Of a stretch of DNA of 15,658 nucleotides, positions 1 through 6,842 are shown piece by piece. The stretch spans positions 1-15,658 of the forward strand of contig JBIIJN010000066.1 of NCBI GenBank assembly GCA_044233745.1, in the 5' to 3' direction. This DNA is from UBA6165 sp044233745. GTDB taxonomy: Bacteria; Bacteroidota; Bacteroidia; Flavobacteriales_D; Crocinitomicaceae. The translations under genes and the position numbers were made by a program. The first letter of the stretch is position 1. The number at the start of each line of letters is the position of its first letter. The notes beneath the pieces are model-generated. The model worked only from the letters and a program-made list of their open reading frames with translations, did not search any database and was not told the origin of the DNA.

Positions 1-1546
1 ATTTCAAACTCATTTCTAGCAAAACATCATTATCTGTGTGATGAAGAATATCTGGAATGTTGGTCAGTCTGCCGCTAATGGATAAGTCGGATTTCCCGAT
101 TTTTGCGTCTATTTTGCTTATTTTCAAATCATTACCAACCGTTTCTGCTGAAATACTGATGTTTTTGATGGGCAAATGAAAGTCGGGCGATTCAAAACTC
201 AAATTATTCACCGTGAGTTTAGCATAATAGGCCTGCTCGAATTTTTCCAAACTTTTTTCAGGATGAGCCAAATCAATAATGTCGTGAAAATTCATTTGCA
301 ACAAGACCTGACCTTTGAGCTTGTAAAGGTTGTCTAGTTCAAAGAAATCTGCCAAGAAGTCGAGGTTGAAATCAGAATCCAGTTGCAAATTGATATCAGG
401 ACTGTTGAAATTGCGAACGGATAAATTGCCTTTAAACTTTCCAGCTTCTGGTCGTGCTTCAAAATCTTTGATTTCAAAATACATGGTTTCCAATGTGTTT
501 GAATCCCCAGTGGAGAAAAACGCGTTGAATTGCAATTGGTCCAATTTTTTATTGTTAAATTGGTTGCTCACAAATGTTTCTTTGCAGCCGAATCGTGCCT
601 CAATGTGCGGAATTGTATTGAGTGATTTCCCTGTAATTTCTGCATTGAAATAGACCTGACCTGCATTGTCGTAGCGCTTCAGTGTGGGTTCCAATTCTTC
701 AGGTGCAAATGAAAGAAAGAGATCAAAATTGGGTTTTTCCCCGCCAAACTTAAGGTCGAGCAAGGCATCGTTTTTCAAGTCAATGGAGCCCTCAAAGTTA
801 AATTGGGCTTTTTCTATGGCTATTTCTGATGGTTCGAAATCGAGCACCAAACTTTCTAGGTTGAAGCTGAAATCTGTATGAATATCGCCGTGTTTGTTTT
901 TGAAAAATGTGGTGTCGCCATCTTGAACCACTGATAGTATAAAATCGCAATCGGCGTGCAGAATTTGGCGTTTGTCGTTCATGTCAATTTTGATGACACC
1001 ATTTTTTACAAACGCATCGATGGTAAACAAATTCTCCAAATTATGCTTGTTGATGTCCACATTTTTCAATTTGATTTTTTTCAAGACCAAATGGAACGCT
1101 TCTGCCACTTCCTCAACAGGTTTTTTCAAGGCAAATGCTTGAGCGATATTCAGATTGGCTTCTTCATCTTGGATAATATCCAAATGCCCATCTTTTAGCG
1201 TGATGGCTTTGATTTCCGTTTTTCCGCCGAGCAATTTCCATAAATCGAAACCTACATAAACGTCGTCCAATTCAATGATGGGTCGGCCAGTTGTATCGTT
1301 TTCTGATTCGTAAACGATAACATCCTGTAAATCAATAGATATATACGGGAAATTTCTAAATGGCGCCACTTTGCTGTCTCCAATCACAATGTGACCATGG
1401 ATATCGGCATTGAACTCTTGCAAGTAAAACTGTACCAATTTTTCTTGTTGCGTGTAAAGCATCAACGTAGCCACGCCAAAAAGTAGCACTGGCGCGAGAA
1501 CAATTATACCGACAATTTTTTTCCAATGTTTTTTGAGGAAATTCAT
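1..1546 (-). CDS. AsmA-like envelope protein, N-terminal part (runs off left edge)
   Basis: Reading the minus strand from ATG at 1546 gives 515 uninterrupted codons to the window edge, with no stop, so the C-terminus lies outside. The product starts with a short basic segment (MNFLKKHWKKI) and one hydrophobic membrane helix at about residues 11-31. A long periplasm-facing region follows, built of repeating beta-rich units in which 'DLKNV..'-like and 'F.G.I.LKN'-like strands recur, for example around residues 55-75, 150-170 and 230-250. This plan is that of the AsmA/TamB-like (DUF748/YhdP-related) family, whose Bacteroidota members are often 800-1000 residues. Such proteins are inner-membrane-anchored beta-groove proteins thought to move lipids between membranes or to assist outer-membrane assembly. 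The family call rests on architecture and composition, because no catalytic motif is expected. The gene is divergent from the S24 repressor, with 228 nt between the two starts. Plus-strand reading frames over this stretch are shadows. Confidence 0.75.
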   Translation of the reverse strand, partial: MNFLKKHWKKIVGIIVLAPVLLFGVATLMLYTQQEKLVQFYLQEFNADIHGHIVIGDSKVAPFRNFPYISIDLQDVIVYESENDTTGRPIIELDDVYVGFDLWKLLGGKTEIKAITLKDGHLDIIQDEEANLNIAQAFALKKPVEEVAEAFHLVLKKIKLKNVDINKHNLENLFTIDAFVKNGVIKIDMNDKRQILHADCDFILSVVQDGDTTFFKNKHGDIHTDFSFNLESLVLDFEPSEIAIEKAQFNFEGSIDLKNDALLDLKFGGEKPNFDLFLSFAPEELEPTLKRYDNAGQVYFNAEITGKSLNTIPHIEARFGCKETFVSNQFNNKKLDQLQFNAFFSTGDSNTLETMYFEIKDFEARPEAGKFKGNLSVRNFNSPDINLQLDSDFNLDFLADFFELDNLYKLKGQVLLQMNFHDIIDLAHPEKSLEKFEQAYYAKLTVNNLSFESPDFHLPIKNISISAETVGNDLKISKIDAKIGKSDLSISGRLTNIPDILHHTDNDVLLEMSLK

Positions 1547-1565
1547 GTGTTTGTTGTTTGGAGCG

Positions 1566-1573
1566 TAAAAATA
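1566..1573 (-). promoter_or_regulatory. Possible -7 element for the AsmA-like gene
   Basis: Read on the minus strand the octamer is TATTTTTA, seven of eight bases of the Bacteroidota -7 consensus TAnnTTTG. It lies about 20 nt upstream of the ATG at 1546. I see no good TTTG -33 box at the usual 19-21 nt spacing, so the call is weak. Confidence 0.25.
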
Positions 1574-1715
1574 GCGCAAAATTGCAAGCCTGAGCATGGA
1601 AAATTTGGATTCATAAATTTGTTTTGACAGTATGCTGGGATTTGAATTTAACAATCAATTTAAGCCGCTTGTCTTCAACGGGAATTTGATAAATGAACAA
1701 TTTTTTTACAAGAAA

Positions 1716-1746
1716 TTTGCTAATCCAAAAAATGATTGTATTTTTG
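1716..1746 (+). promoter_or_regulatory. Bacteroidota-type promoter of the S24 repressor gene
   Basis: TTTG at 1716-1719 (-33 box) is followed after exactly 19 nt by TATTTTTG at 1739-1746, a full match to TAnnTTTG (-7 box). Transcription should start near 1750-1753, leaving a leader of roughly 23 nt to the ATG at 1775. This placement rules out the in-frame TTG at 1736, which overlaps the -7 box. A perfect palindrome with arms TTTTG and CAAAA (1742-1752) overlaps the -7 box and start site and could be an operator. Confidence 0.7.
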
Positions 1747-1774
1747 TCAAAAGAATGGTAAAAAATCTGTCATT

Positions 1775-2572
1775 ATGATTGGTCATAACATCAAGTTGTT
1801 GCGCAAGCGCGCGAAGAGATCTCAAGAGGAATTGGCTCAGGATTTGGGCCTAACACGTTCGTCGTATAGCGGTTATGAAAATGGGGTAGCTGAACCCAAT
1901 ATTTCGACGCTCAATAATGTCAGTAAGCTCTATGGCATAACCTTAGACGATTTGGTGAATAAAGATTTCTCTAAATTCACCGAGGTCGATTGGTCGCCGG
2001 TGGACAAAGGCGTTTACACCGATACGAAAGGCAGTAAACTGCGCGTGCTGATGTCCGTTGTGGATCACAACAACGAAGAACTCATTGAAATGATTCCTCA
2101 AGCAGCCCGAGCAGGTTATGTTTCTGGCTATGCCGATCCAGATTACATCAAGGTCTTGCCGACGTTTTCGTTACCATTTTTGTCGAAAGAGAAGAAATAC
2201 CGCTCTTTCCCAATTGAAGGTGATAGCATGCCGCCCGTTTCTCATGGTTCCTTTGTTACTGGTGAATTTATCCAAAACTGGAACCTGATGAAAAGTGGAA
2301 CGCCATGCATCGTGGTGACCAAAAACGATGGTATTGTTTTTAAAATCGTCAACAACTTGCTCGATTCTGATAAATCCTTGCAGTTGTGTTCAACCAATCC
2401 CTTGTATCCGCCATACATGGTTCATGCCAACGATATCATTGAAGTTTGGAAGTTTGTCAACTACATCGCCAAAGAACTGCCCGATGTGCAAGTTTCAGAA
2501 AGTGAATTGGTGAAATCAGTGCGAGAAATTCAGCGAGAAGTGAGTGAATTGAAGCATTTGGTAAGGAAGTAG
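1775..2572 (+). CDS. XRE-family HTH regulator with LexA-like S24 peptidase domain
   Basis: A 265-residue transcriptional repressor. Residues 5-60 form a lambda-repressor/XRE helix-turn-helix: SQEELAQDLGLTRSSYSGYENG at 16-37 covers the two DNA-binding helices. Residues 108-235 are an S24 peptidase domain as in LexA, CI and UmuD. It has an Ala113-Gly114 cleavage site (AARAGY), the nucleophile Ser151 in GDSM, and the general-base Lys190 in GIVFK. All parts of the self-cleavage mechanism are therefore present, so release of repression on damage or stress is expected from family knowledge. The last 25 residues are charged with a heptad-like pattern and may form a short coiled coil. I chose ATG 1775 over an in-frame TTG at 1736 because the latter sits inside the promoter -7 box. 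The gene is alone, between an AsmA-like gene (divergent) and a T9SS protein (convergent), with no prophage genes near. Target genes are unknown, and it may control itself. Confidence 0.9.
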   Translation: MIGHNIKLLRKRAKRSQEELAQDLGLTRSSYSGYENGVAEPNISTLNNVSKLYGITLDDLVNKDFSKFTEVDWSPVDKGVYTDTKGSKLRVLMSVVDHNNEELIEMIPQAARAGYVSGYADPDYIKVLPTFSLPFLSKEKKYRSFPIEGDSMPPVSHGSFVTGEFIQNWNLMKSGTPCIVVTKNDGIVFKIVNNLLDSDKSLQLCSTNPLYPPYMVHANDIIEVWKFVNYIAKELPDVQVSESELVKSVREIQREVSELKHLVRK

Positions 2573-2573
2573 G

Positions 2574-2636
2574 GTCCTTGAAAATCAATTCCAGTGTGAT
2601 AAATCCCATCGGAATTGATGTCAAATTTTCAAGGAT
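2574..2636. repeat. Long bulged inverted repeat between convergent genes
   Basis: Outer arms TCCTTGAAAAT (2575-2585) and ATTTTCAAGGA (2625-2635) are perfectly complementary over 11 bp, with a further G-T pair at 2574/2636. Immediately inside, CAATTCC (2586-2592) pairs with GGAATTG (2611-2617). The two stems stack with a bulge of 7 nt on the right side (2618-2624) and an apical loop of about 18 nt (2593-2610). It lies between the stop of the S24 gene and the stop of the T9SS gene, so it could serve as a bidirectional 3'-end structure. Neither strand has the U-tract of an intrinsic terminator. Confidence 0.65.
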
Positions 2637-2645
2637 TGAATTGCT

Positions 2646-5600
2646 TTACCTCTTCACCACTCTTCCAAAACTCACATTTCCAGCTGTATCTATCAAACGA
2701 ATCAAATAAACACCACTCGCTTGGTCGGATAAATCGAGCATGCTTGTGTTTTCTATGTTGCTTTGATTCAAAACCACGCGACCCATATTGTCCACAACTT
2801 CAATCTGATAGGTCTGATTGCTCGGCAATGCAATATGGAAGATACCCGTGCTTGGATTGGGGTAAATAACGATGTTGTTTTCCAACACTTCGTCAATGCT
2901 CACTTGTGTGAAATTCGGTGAACTTGCAACGAATTGACCAAAATTGCTGATGTTACATGTGTTGTTGAACAAAATGCTGTTTCCAGTGATGTTTGCAGCT
3001 GTGCACAAGTTGTTCCAATTATTCAAATGCGCATTGTCTGATCGATTGCTGAGTTGAACCGATGATGCTGCTCCTGTTGGTGTGATAAATGTTGTTGTAA
3101 AAGTCAATGATTGTAAGGGCAGAGCAGGCGTTGAACCATAGTTGTTTACTATCCAATATTGGTTCATGTTGGAATTGCTGTTGGGTGACACATTCGGATC
3201 AACGTGCAAACGTGAAACCACAACTTCTCCAGTCCAAGCTGTGCCCGGAGCCAAAATCATGGTTGTTTGTGTGTTTGGAAAAATTACTGTTCCATCTGCC
3301 GCAATGGTCAATCGATCGCTAACTCCACCTCCAACTGGAGCAGAAGAAGGCACTTTTGTAGCGCCGCCGTTCAAACTGGCATGGTTCAAACCAATTCTAT
3401 CGTTGATGATTACTGTGTTTGGCAAATTGAACTGATAATAAGCCACCAAATCGTCTGTGTAAGCTGTTGGTCCTGTTCTGGTCAAATGACGCAGCTCACG
3501 GATTTCATTTTGCGTCAATGAGCGATTCCAAATGCAAACTTCATCAATTTCACCGCGGAAATTTCGACCATCCCAGGCTTGGTAAGAACCAATTTTCATG
3601 GTTTGAATATCTGCCATTTGGGGTGCAATATTGTGTGTTGCCGCAACACCGTTCAAATAAACAGTGATTGAACTCGGAGAAACAACCATCGCCACATGCG
3701 ACCAAACGTCGGCAGGAACAATCAATCCGCTGTTCCACCACCATTGTCCACCAGGCCAGTGGTAAGCCAAAGCCATGTTCGGACGGAAATTCAAACCAGC
3801 TGCTGAGCCATCTCCCATCACGATTCCTGTGTATTCGTCTTGTGTTCCGTTGGGTTTAATCCAAGCAGAAACAGTGAAAGTATTGGTTTCGCCAATGCCC
3901 AAATCGGGTATATTGGCATAATCGCCATTCGCCAAACAACGCATTGCCAAGCCCGGAATGGTATCTGGCGAACAATTGTCGATTAACTCAATCATGTTGG
4001 CTACAGTTTTGGTGCTGCTCAATCCATTTCCATCGGTTACGGTCAAAGTTACGGTGTAATATCCTTCTTGACCTAAAACAACTTTCGGGTTGCGGACATT
4101 CAAATTGCTCACATATTGTGGCTGCGGAGAAAAATTCCATTGCCATTGTGCTCCTGCATGATCGAGAACAGAATAACAATCAAATTGAACGGTATCTCGA
4201 GAGCAATAAACTTTGTCGGTAAATGTCATCGGTTGCGCGAGTGGAGCAGAAGCTGCTGCCAAAGGTGCTTCCCAAATGCCTCGCGTCGATGAAAGTCTGA
4301 TTTTTTGGTCTCTATAAAACGGACGGAAATGCAAAGGATTGATTACAAATGGCAAATCTTCGGTATAATTCACCCAGTTGTTCGCAGTGGCATCCCAATA
4401 GAAAACATTGTTGATGGACACGATATATACCACATCATTTGTTCCTCCTTGATATACAATATCCAAACAATTGTTGCCATCTAAAGCAGCTGTTGTTTTG
4501 TTGATCCACGTTTGTCCGCCGTCTGTACTCATAAATATTTTGTTGCCATTGGTTCCAAAACGTGCATTCATCCAAATGTGATTGCTATTCGCTGGATTCA
4601 GAGAAATATCTACGCGACTCATACTTGTGCTTGGTGAGGTCAACGCCACAAAATTCAAGCCTCCATCTATGGATTTGTATATGGTACATGTGCTGTTTAA
4701 TCGAACTGCACAGTAAATGATATTCGGATTATCGCGACCCACTTCAAATTCCAAAACGCGGCTATTTTCTGGAAAAGTAAACAAAGGCTGAAAAACTGTA
4801 CCCCCAGATGTGGATTTGTAGAAAATGTTGTCTCTACCCAAATATAAATGATTGGCATAACGCGGGTCGCAATGCACCTCAGATGAATTCATCCATGTGT
4901 AACTTTCGTTGGGATAAATGGCATAATTGAAAGTATTGCTCGCTGTTCCATTCAAATCGAGTGGTGTAATCTTATCGGTGATATCCGAGAAATGTGTTTC
5001 CTGATTGTTGAGTTGATTGATGTAACCCGTGGCTTCTTCAGCACCGCCCAAGAAAAGTGAATTGCCGAGACCATAATTTTCATGACTTACAGCATCGCCA
5101 TTGTGGTAGCGTCCGCCAACATAAGTATCCACGTTCCATCCTTGGTCGAAGCCCCAAAAATCACTCGAAGTAACGCCATCATTGCGGATGAGCATGGTCT
5201 GAGATTGGTCTGTAGAAAAATTCAAACCACCATCAGAGGCCACCCAAAGTTCACCGTTCATAACTTCCATATCCTGAATATCGGCATGCATTTCCAAATT
5301 TCTTGTATCACGCACATATTCAATTGTTGCCCCGCGGTCGTTGGATTCACAAAACCAAACAGTTCCAATCCAAATGCGGTCTGGATTCACATCCGAAGCT
5401 ACCAAATCAAAATTGTACCACCCTTGATGATAATGATCTCCGCCAGCATCATAGTAGCCAGCCACATACCAATTGGTGTTCATGTTGCTTCCGGAAACAT
5501 AGGGTCCGCCATCTGTGCCCGTCGGATTGACCCAAGAATCGCCACCGTTTATGCTGTAATACACCCCAATCCAACCAGCATCACCAGGTTTGCTCTGACC

Positions 5601-6653
5601 AATTAAGCCGCAATAAACGCGCTCTGGATCGGCTGGTGTTAAGGCAATTTTACAACCAATATCTTGCGCTTGCGAAGGTGTTTGTGGCATATACCAAGCG
5701 TTGTCTTTCAAAACCCAGTTGCTTCCCGCATCTGTTGATTTGAAAATTTCGGCACGGTTCAAAGTCGTATTTCTTCTCGAAACATAAATGATATCTGGGT
5801 TCACAGTGTGTGCTTGGATATCCCAAAATCTGCCCGTCATCAATTGACTAAAAGTTGTGCCGCCATTGGTGGAAAGATGCAAACCGTTGCTCGTGGCTGC
5901 ATACACATGCTCTACATTGGTGCGGTGGATGTAAAATTGCTCCACAACCACATTGCTACCAAACGAATAGGCAATGTTCCATGTTGTGCCTCCATTCGTT
6001 GATTTGTAAATATGTTGATTCACAGCTACATAAACAATATTTGGATTCGTTGGATGCACCTTGATATCTTGCGCATTCGTGAAATTCTCTCCTTTAGAAA
6101 CCAAGATCCAAGTCATGGCATGGTCCGTAGATTTGAAAATGCCGCCCGTTTCACCCGCACAATACATGATGTCTGTATTCGAAGGCGCAATGCCCAAACT
6201 GTAGATATTTACCTGCGTTGGACGCTGATTGCCTGAGGCGTTGTTTACAAAAGTTCTTGCCGGACCCACATCCGACCACAATTCCACACGGTTTCCTGAA
6301 CTATTTCTTTGTTCGCGCATCAAGTTTTCCTGATTTTGCAAGTCCTCAGCCGAAGGAATCCGAATTGAACCATCTGCCTGCACATAAGGCTGCACTTGCT
6401 TCACCCAATGCTTGAAATTTTGTGTGTGAATCGTTTTCTCTTTCGGATTTTTGGAATAATAATCCTCATAAGCCGCCAAAACTTCATCAAAGTTCGGCGC
6501 ATCGCTATACATCAATTGAATCCACAAAGGATCGGATGCAGCAGGCGCATATTCAACCTTGAAAAACTGCGATTTGGCTTGTTGATAAGGAGATTGTGCC
6601 CAAGAAAACGCACACAATAATAAAACAGATGATAGGGTCAGAATCAACTTCAT
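2646..6653 (-). CDS. Secreted T9SS protein with BNR propeller, PKD and LamG domains
   Basis: A 1335-residue exported protein. Residues 1-19 are a signal peptide (MKLILTLSSVLLLCAFSWA, cut before QSPYQQ). Residues 125-800 carry repeated BNR/VPS10-type blades with the motif S-T-x-G-G-x-T-W: KSTDHAMTW near 174, KSTNGGTTW near 207, STNGGTTF near 262, KSTDAGSNW near 305, SINGGDSW near 367, KSTSGGTVF near 613, KSIDGGLNF near 660 and STDGGQTW near 709. Residues about 810-895 form a PKD-like Ig fold (YYTVTLTVTDGNG). Residues 900-1080 form a LamG/concanavalin-A-like fold (FTVSAWIKP, VYLNG, RGEIDEVCIWNRSL). The last 75 residues (IVIYPNPSTG to FGRVVKR) are a type A T9SS sorting domain, which directs export across the outer membrane by the PorSS machinery. 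No sialidase catalytic set is visible, so an adhesive or matrix role is more likely than enzymatic, but the function is unknown. ATG 6653 is preferred over the in-frame TTG at 6677 because the signal peptide begins there. Confidence 0.9.
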   Translation of the reverse strand: MKLILTLSSVLLLCAFSWAQSPYQQAKSQFFKVEYAPAASDPLWIQLMYSDAPNFDEVLAAYEDYYSKNPKEKTIHTQNFKHWVKQVQPYVQADGSIRIPSAEDLQNQENLMREQRNSSGNRVELWSDVGPARTFVNNASGNQRPTQVNIYSLGIAPSNTDIMYCAGETGGIFKSTDHAMTWILVSKGENFTNAQDIKVHPTNPNIVYVAVNQHIYKSTNGGTTWNIAYSFGSNVVVEQFYIHRTNVEHVYAATSNGLHLSTNGGTTFSQLMTGRFWDIQAHTVNPDIIYVSRRNTTLNRAEIFKSTDAGSNWVLKDNAWYMPQTPSQAQDIGCKIALTPADPERVYCGLIGQSKPGDAGWIGVYYSINGGDSWVNPTGTDGGPYVSGSNMNTNWYVAGYYDAGGDHYHQGWYNFDLVASDVNPDRIWIGTVWFCESNDRGATIEYVRDTRNLEMHADIQDMEVMNGELWVASDGGLNFSTDQSQTMLIRNDGVTSSDFWGFDQGWNVDTYVGGRYHNGDAVSHENYGLGNSLFLGGAEEATGYINQLNNQETHFSDITDKITPLDLNGTASNTFNYAIYPNESYTWMNSSEVHCDPRYANHLYLGRDNIFYKSTSGGTVFQPLFTFPENSRVLEFEVGRDNPNIIYCAVRLNSTCTIYKSIDGGLNFVALTSPSTSMSRVDISLNPANSNHIWMNARFGTNGNKIFMSTDGGQTWINKTTAALDGNNCLDIVYQGGTNDVVYIVSINNVFYWDATANNWVNYTEDLPFVINPLHFRPFYRDQKIRLSSTRGIWEAPLAAASAPLAQPMTFTDKVYCSRDTVQFDCYSVLDHAGAQWQWNFSPQPQYVSNLNVRNPKVVLGQEGYYTVTLTVTDGNGLSSTKTVANMIELIDNCSPDTIPGLAMRCLANGDYANIPDLGIGETNTFTVSAWIKPNGTQDEYTGIVMGDGSAAGLNFRPNMALAYHWPGGQWWWNSGLIVPADVWSHVAMVVSPSSITVYLNGVAATHNIAPQMADIQTMKIGSYQAWDGRNFRGEIDEVCIWNRSLTQNEIRELRHLTRTGPTAYTDDLVAYYQFNLPNTVIINDRIGLNHASLNGGATKVPSSAPVGGGVSDRLTIAADGTVIFPNTQTTMILAPGTAWTGEVVVSRLHVDPNVSPNSNSNMNQYWIVNNYGSTPALPLQSLTFTTTFITPTGAASSVQLSNRSDNAHLNNWNNLCTAANITGNSILFNNTCNISNFGQFVASSPNFTQVSIDEVLENNIVIYPNPSTGIFHIALPSNQTYQIEVVDNMGRVVLNQSNIENTSMLDLSDQASGVYLIRLIDTAGNVSFGRVVKR

Positions 6654-6674
6654 ATTTATAGTTTTAGTTTTTTG

Positions 6675-6682
6675 CAAATATG
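6675..6682 (-). promoter_or_regulatory. Possible -7 element of the T9SS protein gene
   Basis: On the minus strand the octamer is CATATTTG, one mismatch from TAnnTTTG, followed by CA as in many Flavobacteriales promoters. It ends 21 nt upstream of the ATG at 6653, giving a leader of about 15-18 nt. No clear -33 TTTG is found at proper spacing. Confidence 0.3.
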
Positions 6683-6798
6683 GTGAAATATTTGTCGAGG
6701 AATGTTAAGAAAGGGGTGGATTGTTAGCGTGGTTGATTTTTTATGGTTCCATGTTGATTGTCATTAGTTTGATGAAATTAGTTCATAAATCTCTGGGA

Positions 6799-6815
6799 TA
6801 GGGAGATTTTCCCTA
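6799..6815 (+). promoter_or_regulatory. Operator-like inverted repeat 1 upstream of the TonB receptor
   Basis: Perfect 6-bp arms, TAGGGA (6799-6804) and TCCCTA (6810-6815), with a 5-nt spacer. The right arm overlaps the first two bases of the -7 box, so a protein bound here would block RNA polymerase. Family of the binding protein is unknown. Confidence 0.45.
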
Positions 6816-6821
6816 CTTTTG
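6814..6821 (+). promoter_or_regulatory. -7 element of the TonB receptor promoter
   Basis: TACTTTTG is a full match to the Bacteroidota -7 consensus TAnnTTTG and lies 21 nt upstream of ATG 6843. The expected -33 position (about 6791-6794) has no TTTG, which is common for regulated promoters. An in-frame TTG at 6819 is part of this box and therefore not the start codon. Confidence 0.55.
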
Positions 6822-6837
6822 CAACTCAATTGCAAAA
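6817..6837 (+). promoter_or_regulatory. Operator-like inverted repeat 2 over the TonB receptor start site
   Basis: Perfect 8-bp arms, TTTTGCAA (6817-6824) and TTGCAAAA (6830-6837), with a 5-nt spacer. It covers the second half of the -7 box, the predicted transcription start and most of the leader. Together with the repeat at 6799-6815, which has the same spacer length, it suggests repressor control. Confidence 0.5.
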
Positions 6838-6842
6838 ACCGC

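Noticed and set aside
1736..1774. TTG start giving a 278-residue form of the S24 repressor
   Set aside because: The TTG overlaps the perfect -7 box, so it lies upstream of the expected transcript start; the HTH domain begins directly after ATG 1775.
5082..5606. Plus-strand open frame of 174 codons
   Set aside because: It is fully inside the T9SS gene on the other strand, has no recognisable domain and no promoter; it is a shadow.
2646..6653. Sialidase annotation for the BNR-repeat protein
   Set aside because: BNR-like motifs alone are not diagnostic; I saw no RIP motif or catalytic Tyr/Glu/Arg arrangement.
6654..6677. TTG start adding eight residues to the T9SS protein
   Set aside because: Its position lies within the probable promoter, and the signal peptide begins at ATG 6653.
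6819..6842. TTG start adding eight residues to the TonB receptor
   Set aside because: The TTG is the end of the -7 box TACTTTTG, and the signal peptide begins properly at ATG 6843.
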